Origin: Ottowia testudinis
GTDB lineage: Bacteria; Pseudomonadota; Gammaproteobacteria; Burkholderiales; Burkholderiaceae_C
Assembly (NCBI RefSeq): GCF_017498525.1
Contig: NZ_CP071796.1
Coordinates: 1,736,001 to 1,800,000 of the forward strand
Reading direction: 5' to 3'
DNA length: 64,000 nucleotides
Positions 1 to 9,451 of the stretch are shown here, piece after piece. A program made the translations under genes and the position numbers. The notes beneath the pieces are model-generated. The model ran no database searches. It was not told the DNA's origin and saw nothing but the letters and a program-made list of their open reading frames with translations. Numbering within the stretch: position 1 is the first letter of the stretch; each line of letters starts with the position of its first letter.

Positions 1-452
1 AGGTGGTGGCGCAGGGCATTCCGCTCGTGGTGCTGGGCGTGATGGTGGGCAAGCTGACAAAAATAGCCCAGGGCGAAACCATTACCCACGCCAACCGAAA
101 CGTGGTCGATACCGATCTGGTGGCCGCCATCGCCGCCCAGATCGGCGCCAGCGCCGACGACCGCGCCGCCATCGCTGCCGCCAAGACGGCCCGCTTTGGC
201 GCCGAGCTGATGGTCGAGCGCGGCCTGGGCGATGCCTTTCACCACGCGCTGGCGCAGGCCGCCATCGACACGCTCACCGCGCCGGATCGCTACGGCAACG
301 CCTTTCAGCTGCGCGTGATGGTGTGCGACTTCGACGGCCAGAAGGTGGCTGACGTGCTGTCGCCCCCCGGCCGGCCGCGCCCCACGGCCGCTGGCCGCAC
401 CGGCATTGGCCACACGCGCAGCGCAGACTTCGACACGGACAACACCGCATGA
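1..452 (+). CDS. cbiD: Cobalt-precorrin-5B C1-methyltransferase CbiD, C-terminal part
   Basis: This is the last 150 or so residues of CbiD, the SAM-dependent enzyme that methylates C1 of cobalt-precorrin-5B in the oxygen-independent corrin pathway. The frame is open to the left edge, so the start lies outside the window. Recognition rests on the motif VMVGKLTKIAQG near the edge and on the conserved closing segment (RYGNAFQLRVMVCDFDG). After that a tail of about 35 residues looks poorly conserved. The stop overlaps the next start as ATGA, showing translational coupling within the cobalamin operon. CbiD marks this as an anaerobic-type pathway and not the CobF-type aerobic one. Confidence 0.9.
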   Translation, partial: VVAQGIPLVVLGVMVGKLTKIAQGETITHANRNVVDTDLVAAIAAQIGASADDRAAIAAAKTARFGAELMVERGLGDAFHHALAQAAIDTLTAPDRYGNAFQLRVMVCDFDGQKVADVLSPPGRPRPTAAGRTGIGHTRSADFDTDNTA

Positions 453-1768
453 CCGACACCCAAACCGCTGCCGCCGCGCGCGACCCTAACCCCTGCCGCA
501 TCGTGGGCGTGCTGGACGACGGCGCCGCCAGCCTCACGCCCACGGCGCTGGCCCACATTCAAAACGCCGACGTGCTGATTGGCGGCGCCCGCACGCTGGC
601 GCTGCTGGCCGCGCACGCCAAGCCGGGTTGCGCGCAGCGCGATCTGACCGGCCGCCTGAGCGAGGTGCCCGACTGGATCCGCGCCGCCCGCGCTGCCGAC
701 CAGCGCTGCGTGGTGCTGGCCACGGGCGACCCGCTGTGCCACGGCATCGCGCCCTATCTGGCCAACCACCTGTGCCTGAACGCGCTCGACATCCTGCCCA
801 ACCTCAGCACGCTGCAACTGGCCTGCGCCCGCGTGGGCCTGGCCTGGCAGGACGCCAGGATCGTCTCCATCCACGCCAAGGACGCAGGCGAATGGCAACG
901 CGGCGCGCCGCCCGCGCACGGCCTGTACGCACTGGCGCAGGCGCTGCGCGCGCACGACAGCCTGCTGGTGCTGACCAGCCCGGCCAACACGCCGGGTCGC
1001 ATTGCCCGCCTGCTGTTGGCCGAGGGGTTGGGGGATGGTTTTCAGATGGCCGTGGCCGAAAATCTGTTGCAGGCTGATGAGCGAATTTGGCCGCAGTTGT
1101 CGACAGAAGAAGCTGCAAAGAAAGACTTTGCCGATTTGAATGTGGTGCTGCTGTGGCGCGTGCAGCCGCGCCCCAGCCCTGTGTTGTTGGGTTTGCACGA
1201 TGCGGCCTACCAACAGCGCCAGCCTGAAAAAGGGCTGATCACCAAGCAGGAAGTGCGCGCCGTCTCGCTGGCGCGCCTGCAGTTGCGTACCAACAGCGTG
1301 GTGTGGGACATCGGCGCGGGCAGCGGCTCGGTGGGGCTGGAGGCCGCGCGCCTGTGTCCGGCGGGCCACGTGTTCGCCATCGAGAAAAACGAGGCCGACT
1401 TCGCGATTGCCCAGGCCAACCATGCGGCTTTTGGCGTCAGCAACTACACCCTCGTGCAGGGCAAGGCGCCCGAGCATCTGGACGGCTGGCCCGACCCGGA
1501 AGCCGTGTTCATCGGTGGCTCGGGTGGCGAGCTGGCCGAGCTGATCGCGCTCATCCTGCGCCGCCTCAAACCCGGTGGGCATCTGGTGATGAACTTCGTC
1601 ACGCTTGAAAACTTGAGTCAAGCCACCGCCGCCCTGCAAGCCGCGGGCGTGGCGTGGGACGTGCTGCAACTGCAAGCCGCGCGCAGCAAACCCATCCTGC
1701 ACATGCATCGCATGGCGGCGGAGAACCCGGTGTGGGTGGTGTGTGCCAAGAAGGAGGTGGCGGCATGA
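449..1768 (+). CDS. cbiET: Precorrin-6Y C5,15-methyltransferase (decarboxylating), CbiE-CbiT fusion (CobL type)
   Basis: A 439-residue two-domain enzyme that methylates C5 and C15 and decarboxylates the C12 acetate chain of the corrin intermediate. Residues about 15-225 are a tetrapyrrole methylase domain (CbiE), with LATGDPLCHG near residue 90. Residues about 250-430 are a Rossmann SAM methyltransferase (CbiT), with the SAM-binding motif WDIGAGSGSVG near 285-295. The fused arrangement equals CobL of aerobic producers, while separate CbiE and CbiT are usual in enterobacteria. It overlaps cbiD and cobI by four bases each. The family assignment is firm; which cobalt state it acts on is inferred from the CbiD/CbiG neighbours. 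Confidence 0.93.
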   Translation: MTDTQTAAAARDPNPCRIVGVLDDGAASLTPTALAHIQNADVLIGGARTLALLAAHAKPGCAQRDLTGRLSEVPDWIRAARAADQRCVVLATGDPLCHGIAPYLANHLCLNALDILPNLSTLQLACARVGLAWQDARIVSIHAKDAGEWQRGAPPAHGLYALAQALRAHDSLLVLTSPANTPGRIARLLLAEGLGDGFQMAVAENLLQADERIWPQLSTEEAAKKDFADLNVVLLWRVQPRPSPVLLGLHDAAYQQRQPEKGLITKQEVRAVSLARLQLRTNSVVWDIGAGSGSVGLEAARLCPAGHVFAIEKNEADFAIAQANHAAFGVSNYTLVQGKAPEHLDGWPDPEAVFIGGSGGELAELIALILRRLKPGGHLVMNFVTLENLSQATAALQAAGVAWDVLQLQAARSKPILHMHRMAAENPVWVVCAKKEVAA

Positions 1769-2556
1769 CGGCGGTCACCGGCAAACTCATCGGCGTCTCC
1801 CTTGGCCCCGGCGCGCCCGGCCTCATCACCCGCGCCGCGTGGGACGCGCTGCAGCGGCGCGATGCAGTGTGGGTGTACCCCGCGCGCAGCGGCAAGACGC
1901 CCAGTTACGCGCTCGACATCGCCACCCGCGCGGGCGTGGCGCCACCAGCCGAGCACGCGCTGCTGCTGTTTCCGATGACGCACGATGGCGACAAGCTGGC
2001 GCGCGCCTGGCTCAAGGCCGCGCACACCGTGCTGCCGTGGCTGCAAGCGGGGCGCGACGTGCTGTTTCTGGTCGAAGGCGACGCCAGCACCTACGCCACT
2101 TTCGGCCACCTGGCGCGCACCGTGCGCGGGCTGGATGCGCGCATCGCCACCGAAGTGATCGCCGGTGTCAACTCGTTCACCGCCGCCTGCGCCGACGTCG
2201 GCGTGCCGCTGGCCGAGCAGGACGACACGGTGGCCGTCGTGCCCGCCGCCTATGGCGTGAGCGCGGTGGACCGCCTGCTGCCCGACTTCGACACCCTGGT
2301 GCTGATGAAGATCAAGCCCATCCTGGACGAGCTGCTCGACTGGCTGGTGCGGCGCGATCTGCTGGCGCACGCGCACTTCATCGAGCGCGTGGGCGCCCTG
2401 GACGAGCGCACCCTGAGCGGCGCCGGTTTGCTGGCGCTGCGCGGCGAAAAGGTGAGCTACCTGTCGCTGCTGGTCGTCAAGAACCCGCACCGCGTGCGCG
2501 GCGAGCGCATCAAGGGCTGCCTGAAAAAGCCCGTTCAAGACCGTGAGAACGCATGA
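1765..2556 (+). CDS. cobI: Precorrin-2 C20-methyltransferase
   Basis: A 263-residue tetrapyrrole methylase that transfers a methyl group from SAM to C20 of precorrin-2 or its cobalt form, the committed step to B12. The N-terminal glycine motif (VSLGPGAPGLIT, residues 9-20) and the segment FLVEGDASTYATF near residue 100 are typical of the CobI/CbiL subgroup. The frame opens further upstream, but ATG at 1765 overlaps the cbiET stop as ATGA and gives the normal family length, so I chose it. The far end overlaps cbiG by four bases. Confidence 0.93.
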   Translation: MTAVTGKLIGVSLGPGAPGLITRAAWDALQRRDAVWVYPARSGKTPSYALDIATRAGVAPPAEHALLLFPMTHDGDKLARAWLKAAHTVLPWLQAGRDVLFLVEGDASTYATFGHLARTVRGLDARIATEVIAGVNSFTAACADVGVPLAEQDDTVAVVPAAYGVSAVDRLLPDFDTLVLMKIKPILDELLDWLVRRDLLAHAHFIERVGALDERTLSGAGLLALRGEKVSYLSLLVVKNPHRVRGERIKGCLKKPVQDRENA

Positions 2557-3356
2557 GCGACGTGAAACTTTTCGCCCCCGCCACGCCGCCCGAGCAGGTG
2601 CGCGTGGGCCTGCTGGCCATCACAAAACATGGCGTAGCGCAGGCGGTGCAGCTGGCCGGGCGATGGCCCGACCACCTGCCGCCGCCCACCTTGTGTACCA
2701 GCGCAAAGTTCGCCGCCGACGCTGTTGCCAGGCTAGCGAGTCCGCTGCGCGTGTATGACGGCCCGCTGTCGGCTGAAATCGGTACGCTATTTGCGGCGTT
2801 CGATCAGATCGTGTGCTTCGTCTCGCTGGGCGCGGTGGTGCGGCTGATTGCGCCGCACCTCAAGAGCAAGGACGAAGACCCCGGCGTCATCGTCGTGGAC
2901 GATGCCGGCCAGCACGTGATTGCCGTACTCTCGGGCCACGTGGGCGGCGCCAACGATTGGGCCGAGCGCGTGGCCGCGCTGCTGGGCGCCACGCCGGTCA
3001 TCACCACCGCGTCGGACGTGGGCAAGACCATTCCGGTTGATATTCTGGGCCGGCATCTGGGCTGGCGCGTGGAGGCGCCCAAGCTCCACATCACCCGCGT
3101 GTCAGCGCATGTGGTCAATGGCGAGCCGATCGCCCTAGTGCAGGAAGCCGGCAGCCGCCACTGGTGGACGCGCGCCACGCCGCTGCCCGCCAACGTGGAG
3201 GTTCTGTCCTCTTTCAACCAGGTGCGGCCTGAGCACCACCGGGCGGTGCTGTGGGTCACGCACGCGCCCATCGCGCCGTATTTTTGGAGCCAGTGGGCCG
3301 AGCGGCTTGTGGTCTACCGCCCGCCCGTGGGGCAGGGCGCGGAGGACAAGGCATGA
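2553..3356 (+). CDS. cbiG: Cobalt-precorrin-5A hydrolase CbiG, N-terminal and middle domains
   Basis: CbiG opens the delta-lactone of cobalt-precorrin-5A and releases the C2 unit as acetaldehyde, the ring-contraction step of the oxygen-independent pathway. This 267-residue protein covers the N-terminal and central CbiG domains: the GHVGGANDWAE motif lies near residue 126 and GKTIPVDILGR near 155. The usual C-terminal CbiG domain (the CobE-like fold) is absent here and is instead the first part of the next gene, so the classical protein is split over two reading frames. The stop overlaps the next ATG. The call is firm; activity would require both polypeptides if the C domain is needed. Confidence 0.9.
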   Translation: MSDVKLFAPATPPEQVRVGLLAITKHGVAQAVQLAGRWPDHLPPPTLCTSAKFAADAVARLASPLRVYDGPLSAEIGTLFAAFDQIVCFVSLGAVVRLIAPHLKSKDEDPGVIVVDDAGQHVIAVLSGHVGGANDWAERVAALLGATPVITTASDVGKTIPVDILGRHLGWRVEAPKLHITRVSAHVVNGEPIALVQEAGSRHWWTRATPLPANVEVLSSFNQVRPEHHRAVLWVTHAPIAPYFWSQWAERLVVYRPPVGQGAEDKA

Positions 3357-4480
3357 AGATCGCCCTGGGCCTGGGCTGCGATCGCGGCACGCCTGCCGCC
3401 ACGCTGGCGCAGGCCGTGGACGAGGCGCTGGCGCAGGCTGGCGCCACGCTGGCTGACGTGGTGGCGGTGGCCAGCATCGACCTGAAGGTGGATGAAGCCG
3501 GCATGCGCGAGCTGGCGGCGCAACACCGCTGGCGCGTCTGCTACTACAGCGCCGCGCAACTGGCCGCCGTACCCGTGCCCAACCCCAGCGAAGTCGTGCG
3601 TCAGTACACCGGCACGCCGTCGGTCAGCGAAGCGGCGGCGCTGCTGGCCGCCGGGCAGGGTGGGGCGCCAGCACCCGTGGCGGCGCTGCGGGTTGAAAAG
3701 CATAAGCTGCGCGGGCCGGATGGCAAGAATGCTACGGTATCGATAGCTGAAATACCAGAAACCACGGTGGAAAAACCCGTTTTTGATTCAAATTTTGGCG
3801 ATTTGCCATCTGGCCCCATCTTTGGCGATGCCGAGCAGCAAGCGCTGCAACGCATCATGGCCGCGCGGCGCGACATGCGCCACTTCACGCCCGGCGCCGC
3901 ACTCGATCCCGCCGTGCTGGCCGCGCTGCTGCAAGCGGCGCATCAAGGCCCCTCGGTCGGCCTGATGCAGCCGTGGCGGCTGATCCATGTGCGCGACGAC
4001 GCGCTGCGCGTGCAGATCGCCCAGCTGGTCGATCGTGAACGGCAGGCCACTGCCCAAGCGCTGGAGCAGGCCGAAGGGCGCGGCCAGCCGTTTTTGGCGC
4101 TGAAGGTGGAGGGCATCCGCGAAGCCGCCGCCCTGCTGGCCGTGGTGCAGGCGCCGGACGACGGCACCCTGTTTGGCCGCCGCACGCTGCCGCGCGAGAT
4201 GGCGCTGCTGTCTACCGGCTGCGCCATGCAAAACCTGTGGCTGGCCGCGCGGGCGCACAACCTGGGCTTGGGCTGGGTGTCGCTGATCGAGCCGGAGCCC
4301 TTGGCCGCGCTGCTGCATTTGCCTGAAGGCGCCCAGCCGCTGGGCCTGCTGTGCATTGGCCCCGTGCCGGCTTTTTACGCCGCGCCCATGCTGGCGCAAG
4401 TGAGCTGGCGCACCCCGCGTCCGCTGCACGAGCTGTGTTTTGACAACCGCTGGGGGCAGGAGTTGCCCATTGGCGGGTGA
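3353..4480 (+). CDS. Fusion of CbiG C-terminal/CobE-like domain with 5,6-dimethylbenzimidazole synthase BluB
   Basis: A 375-residue protein with two domains. Residues 1 to about 120 match the CbiG C-terminal/CobE fold (GLGCDRGTP at 5-13, SIDLKVDEAGM near 43). Residues about 155-375 match BluB, the oxygen-dependent flavin-cannibalising enzyme that makes the B12 lower ligand: RRDMRHF near 171, GPSVGLMQPWR near 200, and a closing HELCFDNRWG. The linker is degenerate and carries a fragment resembling repeat PR-1. ATG 3353 overlaps the cbiG stop. Domain identities are clear from the motifs. A joint function is inferred: CobE/CbiG-C acts in corrin ring synthesis and BluB at the other end of the pathway. 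Confidence 0.85.
   Translation: MKIALGLGCDRGTPAATLAQAVDEALAQAGATLADVVAVASIDLKVDEAGMRELAAQHRWRVCYYSAAQLAAVPVPNPSEVVRQYTGTPSVSEAAALLAAGQGGAPAPVAALRVEKHKLRGPDGKNATVSIAEIPETTVEKPVFDSNFGDLPSGPIFGDAEQQALQRIMAARRDMRHFTPGAALDPAVLAALLQAAHQGPSVGLMQPWRLIHVRDDALRVQIAQLVDRERQATAQALEQAEGRGQPFLALKVEGIREAAALLAVVQAPDDGTLFGRRTLPREMALLSTGCAMQNLWLAARAHNLGLGWVSLIEPEPLAALLHLPEGAQPLGLLCIGPVPAFYAAPMLAQVSWRTPRPLHELCFDNRWGQELPIGG
3727..3748 (+). repeat. Possible PR-1 fragment in the fusion linker
   Basis: The bases GCTAC-GGTATCG-ATAGCTG match the small stem of PR-1 but the GCGCTTG core is missing. It sits exactly in the linker between the CobE-like and BluB domains. The match is short, so this copy is uncertain. Confidence 0.3.
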
Positions 4481-4536
4481 AATGTTTTTATTGGCAGTCG
4501 GTCGCGGGCTATCCGAGATATTGAACAGACAAACAT

Positions 4537-4562
4537 CCGGACGCAGAGGGCGCAGAAGATAC
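4537..4562 (+). repeat. PR-2 hairpin element, left arm (interrupted copy)
   Basis: The arm starts CCGGACGCAGAGG, the exact reverse complement of CCTCTGCGTCCGG at about 5783-5795. The two arms of one long inverted repeat have been separated by the IS110 insertion between them. Confidence 0.75.
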
Positions 4563-4583
4563 GCAGAGCAACCGTCTTACCTG

Positions 4584-5708
<1,125 letters not shown>

Positions 5709-5796
5709 GAAGATACAAGGACGCAAAAAATACAGAAAACACTTTGGTTGTTTCTTTTGCGTTTTCTGCGAAACCTTTGCGTCCTCTGCGTCCGGC
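5709..5796 (+). repeat. PR-2 hairpin element, right arm (interrupted copy)
   Basis: The right arm reads through TTTCTGCGAAACCTTTGCG and ends CCTCTGCGTCCGG. It pairs with 4537-4562 across the IS insertion. It lies about 70 bases upstream of cbiM. Confidence 0.75.
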
Positions 5797-5864
5797 TGTT
5801 GGAATTTGAGACGCATTGCTAATCCAAATTATTTTCGTTTTTTAACCCAAAGGAGAACCTTTCC

Positions 5865-6524
5865 ATGCACATCGAAATTGGCATCCTCAGCCAACCCAAA
5901 CTGCTGCTGGCGGCCACCGCCGCCACCGCGCTGGTGTCCGCGCACCTGCTGCCGGTGTTCAAAAAACCGGCCCAGGCGCCCGCCGTGCTGCTGCGCACGC
6001 TGCTGGCGGCGTTCTTCTTTTCGCTGCTGATGCAGCTGTGGCACCTGTCCGTGGGCCCGTCCGAGCTGCACCTGGTGGGCGCCATGCCGATTTATCTGCT
6101 GTTCGGCTTCTTGCCCACGCTGTTCGGTTTTGGTATTGGCCTGCTGCTGCAGGCGCTGGTGTTCGAGCCGCAGGATCTGGTGCACCTGGCCGTCAACTTT
6201 CTGAGCCTGGCCGTGCCGCTGCTGGCCGTGCATCACCTGCTCGGCAAGCGCCTGCAGCGTCTCACGGTGGCCAACGTGCTCAAGCTCGATGCGGTGTATT
6301 ACGCCGGTGTCACGCTGATGGTGGGCTTCTGGCTGTCGATCAGCGCCGCGCCGGCTGCGCTGGAAGGCTGGGCCACGTTTGCCGCCTCGTACCTGCTGCT
6401 GGTGCTGATCGAGCCGGTGCTGACCATTGCACTGGTCATCGGCGGTCGCCGCCTGCAAACCAGCCGCTGGATGACGCTGGCGCTGGACGAAGCCTGGTTG
6501 AGCCGCAGCCGCTTGCAGGCCTGA
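5865..6524 (+). CDS. cbiM: CbiM-type cobalt ECF transporter permease
   Basis: A 219-residue integral membrane protein with about six hydrophobic segments. The N-terminus MHIEIG keeps the Met-His start that in CbiM/NikM proteins is part of the metal site. It would bring in cobalt for corrin insertion, which its place among cobalamin genes supports. A strong ribosome site (AAAGGAGA) precedes ATG 5865. No cbiN, cbiQ or cbiO follows, so it would need energy-coupling subunits encoded elsewhere, or act as a solitary permease. Nickel instead of cobalt cannot be excluded from sequence alone. Confidence 0.8.
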   Translation: MHIEIGILSQPKLLLAATAATALVSAHLLPVFKKPAQAPAVLLRTLLAAFFFSLLMQLWHLSVGPSELHLVGAMPIYLLFGFLPTLFGFGIGLLLQALVFEPQDLVHLAVNFLSLAVPLLAVHHLLGKRLQRLTVANVLKLDAVYYAGVTLMVGFWLSISAAPAALEGWATFAASYLLLVLIEPVLTIALVIGGRRLQTSRWMTLALDEAWLSRSRLQA

Positions 6525-6540
6525 TTTAGGCTGCATCGAA

Positions 6541-6720
6541 CAGCCGGACGCAGAGGACGCGGAAATTTCGCAGAGGACGCAGAAGAAAACCAAAAATCAA
6601 ATAGAAAAACTGCATTTCCAATATGCGAAGGCGTGTGAAATTGAGAATGAATTTCAATATTTTGAGATTTGTATTTTTTGCGTCCTTTGCGAAACCTTTG
6701 CGTCCTCTGCGTCCGGTATT
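6541..6720 (+). repeat. PR-2 hairpin element, intact copy upstream of cobJ
   Basis: The left arm (CCGGACGCAGAGGACGC onward, to about 6585) is reverse-complementary to the right arm ending CCTCTGCGTCCGG at about 6716. The loop of about 90 bases is strikingly AT-rich against the surrounding GC-rich coding DNA. It fills the whole gap between cbiM and cobJ. Confidence 0.85.
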
Positions 6721-6763
6721 TTTGTTTTCGCTTTTCCAAATTTAGACACCCCATGGAACCCCA

Positions 6764-7762
6764 ATGACCCCAGGAAAAATCATGCTCGTGGGCATTGGCC
6801 CCGGCAACGTCGAACACATGACGGCGCGCGCACGTGCCGCCATTGCCGAGGCCGATGTCGTCATCGGCTACGTCACCTACATCAAGCTGGTGGCCGATCT
6901 GATCGAGGGCAAGGAGATCATCCGCAAAAGCATGACCGAGGAGCTCGACCGCGCCATCGAAGCGCTGGAGCGCGCCCGCCAGGGCAAAAAGGTGGCGCTG
7001 ATCTCCTCGGGCGACGCCGGCGTGTACGGCATGGCCGGGCCCACGTTCGAAGTGCTGTTTCAGGCCGGCTGGACGCCCGACGTGGGTGACGACGGCCAGT
7101 TCGTCGATGTCGAGGTCGAAATCATCCCCGGCGCTTCGGCGCTCAACGCCTGCGCCGCGCTGGTGGGCGCGCCGCTCACGCACGACTTTTGCGCCATCTC
7201 GCTGTCTGACCTGCTCACGCCCTGGCCCGTGATCGCGCGGCGGCTGGCAGCGGCGGCGGCGGCCGACTTCGTGGTGGCGCTGTACAACCCCAAGAGCGGG
7301 CGCCGCACGCAGCAGATCGTGCATGCGCAGCGACTGTTTTTGCAGTCCCGCCGCGCCGACACGCCGGTGGCCATCGTCAAATCGGGCTATCGCCGACGCC
7401 AGAACATCGAGTTCACCACCCTGGCGCACATGGCCGATGCCGACATCGGCATGCTGTCCACCGTGCTCATCGGCAACAGCAATACCTTCGTGCGCCACGG
7501 CCTGATGGTGACCCCGCGCGGCTACGCCAACAAGTACGCGGTGGAGGGCGAAAAATCCACCCACGCTGGCGAGCAGGCCGGCCGTTCGCTGTCCAGCGGC
7601 CTGACCGGCTGGCTGGCCGCCTTGCAGGCCGACCATGCGGCGGGCGAAAGCGCCGCACAGCTGGCCGCGCGCCACCAGTTGCCGCTGGCCTACGTCCAGG
7701 GTGCCTTGGCTGCGACGGTAGAGGCCCAGCCGCAGTCCGCTGAAACCGAGGCGCAGGAATGA
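6764..7762 (+). CDS. cobJ: Precorrin-3B C17-methyltransferase
   Basis: A 332-residue tetrapyrrole methylase of the CobJ/CbiH group, which methylates C17 and drives ring contraction. Visible motifs are LVGIGPGNVEHMT (residues about 8-20), VIGYVTYIKL near 38, SSGDAGVYGMAGP near 86 and VALYNPKSGRR near 170. Family members are usually about 240-260 residues; this one has an extra C-terminal segment of about 70 residues rich in Ala and Gln with no recognised domain. It overlaps the ferredoxin gene by four bases. The alternative name is CbiH, given the anaerobic-type neighbours. Confidence 0.93.
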   Translation: MTPGKIMLVGIGPGNVEHMTARARAAIAEADVVIGYVTYIKLVADLIEGKEIIRKSMTEELDRAIEALERARQGKKVALISSGDAGVYGMAGPTFEVLFQAGWTPDVGDDGQFVDVEVEIIPGASALNACAALVGAPLTHDFCAISLSDLLTPWPVIARRLAAAAAADFVVALYNPKSGRRTQQIVHAQRLFLQSRRADTPVAIVKSGYRRRQNIEFTTLAHMADADIGMLSTVLIGNSNTFVRHGLMVTPRGYANKYAVEGEKSTHAGEQAGRSLSSGLTGWLAALQADHAAGESAAQLAARHQLPLAYVQGALAATVEAQPQSAETEAQE

Positions 7763-8136
7763 CCGAAGCCATCACGCCGCCGCGCATCGGCTTCTACAAG
7801 CGCCACCTGCTGGTCTGCACCGGCCCGCGCTGCACGCAAGAGGGGCAGGCGCAAGCCTTGTTCGACAGCCTGGGCGACAAGCTCAAGGCCGCCGGCCTGC
7901 ACGAAGGCGAGCTGCGCGTCAAGCGCACGCGCGTGGCCTGCTTTGCCGCCTGCAAGGGCGGGCCGGTGATGTGCGTGCAGCCCGACGGAACGTGGTATTA
8001 CAACGTCACGCCCGCGAACATGGACCGCATCATCGCCCAGCACCTGGTGGGCGGCGAGCCGGTGCAAGAGCTGGTGTTTCACCAGGGGCCGGGTGCCGTG
8101 GACGATGAAGGTCACGATTTACGCAAACCGGGTTGA
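7759..8136 (+). CDS. Thioredoxin-like 2Fe-2S ferredoxin
   Basis: A 125-residue small protein of the thioredoxin-like ferredoxin family. Four cysteines at positions 20, 25, 61 and 65 match the cluster-binding pattern C-x4-C ... C-x3-C. It probably donates electrons within cobalamin synthesis, for example to a cobalt-reducing or ring-contraction step, because it overlaps cobJ and precedes cobO; ferredoxins of this kind are found in other B12 operons. The partner is inferred from context only. A Gly- and Asp-rich tail of about 20 residues follows the fold. Confidence 0.85.
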   Translation: MTEAITPPRIGFYKRHLLVCTGPRCTQEGQAQALFDSLGDKLKAAGLHEGELRVKRTRVACFAACKGGPVMCVQPDGTWYYNVTPANMDRIIAQHLVGGEPVQELVFHQGPGAVDDEGHDLRKPG

Positions 8137-8156
8137 AACTAGAAATCGCATGCCTT

Positions 8157-8255
8157 TGAACGCAAAAGTCGCAAAGATCGCGCAAAGGTCGCAAAAAATA
8201 CACCCAAGAAAAACTTCTGCGACTTTTGCGAAACCTCTGCGCACTTTGCGTTCAA
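8157..8255 (+). repeat. PR-2-like hairpin element upstream of cobO
   Basis: The left arm (TTGAACGCAAAAGTCGC...) is complementary to the right arm (...GCGCACTTTGCGTTCAA), enclosing a short A-rich loop. The sequence differs from the other PR-2 copies in the core but has the same layout and the same GCGAAACCT segment in the right arm. It ends 13 bases before cobO. Confidence 0.75.
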
Positions 8256-8268
8256 AAAAGTATTGACG

Positions 8269-8850
8269 ATGCAGCTTGAAACCCCGCCCACCGAACGCAC
8301 CCAGCCCAAACCCGAAGGCGAGCGCCGCAGCCTGGTCATCGTGAACACCGGCGACGGCAAGGGCAAGAGCACTGCCGCCTTCGGTCTGGCGCTGCGCGCC
8401 TTTGGCCGCACGCACGTGCACGGCAAGCAGGTGCGCATCTTCCAGTTCATGAAAGTGCCCACGGCCCGCTTTGGCGAGCACCGCATGTTCGAGCAACTGG
8501 GCATTCCCATCGAGGGACTGGGCGATGGCTTCAGTTGGAAGAGCAAGGATCTCGAACACTCGGGCCAGCTCGCGCGCGACGGCTGGCTGAAAGCCAAGGC
8601 CGCCATCCTGGATGGCGAGCACTTTCTGGTGGTGCTCGATGAAATCACCTACCCCCTCATCTACGGCTGGCTGCCGCTGGACGACGTGCTGCAGACCTTG
8701 CAGCAACGCCCGAAGGATGTGCACGTCTGCCTGACCGGCCGCCGCTGCCCGCAAGAGATCATCGACATCGCCGATACGGTGACCGAGATGACGCTGGTCA
8801 AGCACGCCTTCAAGGCCGGCATTCCGGCGCAGCGCGGCATTGAGGACTGA
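8269..8850 (+). CDS. cobO: Cob(I)yrinic acid a,c-diamide adenosyltransferase
   Basis: A 193-residue CobO/BtuR-type ATP:corrinoid adenosyltransferase, which attaches the 5'-deoxyadenosyl group to reduced corrinoid. The P-loop GDGKGKS is at residues 28-34, and VVLDEITYPLIYGWL near 124 and LTGRRCPQEIIDIAD near 155 are family hallmarks. ATG 8269 is preferred; a TTG six bases upstream is in frame. A PR-2 hairpin immediately precedes the gene, so its leader RNA would be highly structured. Confidence 0.93.
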   Translation: MQLETPPTERTQPKPEGERRSLVIVNTGDGKGKSTAAFGLALRAFGRTHVHGKQVRIFQFMKVPTARFGEHRMFEQLGIPIEGLGDGFSWKSKDLEHSGQLARDGWLKAKAAILDGEHFLVVLDEITYPLIYGWLPLDDVLQTLQQRPKDVHVCLTGRRCPQEIIDIADTVTEMTLVKHAFKAGIPAQRGIED

Positions 8851-8853
8851 GCC

Positions 8854-9405
8854 ATGCCGCCACTGATCGAGCACCGCTATCCCACGCCGCTGGGCGGCAT
8901 GGTGGCGCTGTTCACGCCACAAGGTCTTGCGCTGCTGGAATTCTGTCGAGAGACCAAGGGCCTTGATGCTGAATGGCGCGCCGTCGAGCGCCATGCTGGC
9001 GGCGCGGCCGAGCCAGGCGATGATGCGCGCACCCGCGCGCTGGGCGCCGAGATCGAGGCTTATTTCAACGGTCAGCTCACAGCCTTCAAGACCCCGCTCG
9101 ATCTGGTCGGCACACCGTTTCAGAAAAGCGTTTGGCAGGCGCTGCTCGACATTCCCTACGGCCAGACGCGCAGTTATGCGCAGCAGGCGCGCCAGATCGA
9201 CCGCCCCACGGCCACCCGCGCCGTGGCCGCCGCCAACGGACAGAACAAGATCGCCATCATCGTGCCTTGCCACCGTGTCATCGGCAGCAACGGCCAGCTC
9301 ACCGGCTATGGCGGCGGACTGCCGCGCAAGCAGTGGCTGCTGGCATTGGAGTCGGGCACGTCATTGCTCACGCTGTCACCCAACTGTCGATCCGCGGACG
9401 GATGA
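8854..9405 (+). CDS. ogt: Methylated-DNA--[protein]-cysteine S-methyltransferase
   Basis: A 183-residue suicide repair protein that removes alkyl groups from O6-alkylguanine. The active-site motif PCHRVIG lies near residues 138-144, followed by GSNGQLTGYGGGLPRK; upstream, PFQKSVWQALLDIPYG is the helix-turn-helix that inserts into the minor groove. It starts 3 bases after the cobO stop, so it is probably co-transcribed with the cobalamin genes without an obvious functional link. Confidence 0.95.
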   Translation: MPPLIEHRYPTPLGGMVALFTPQGLALLEFCRETKGLDAEWRAVERHAGGAAEPGDDARTRALGAEIEAYFNGQLTAFKTPLDLVGTPFQKSVWQALLDIPYGQTRSYAQQARQIDRPTATRAVAAANGQNKIAIIVPCHRVIGSNGQLTGYGGGLPRKQWLLALESGTSLLTLSPNCRSADG

Positions 9406-9451
9406 GCAGGGCATGCTGGACCGCGTCTTCCTCGTGATCAACGGAGTTCCC

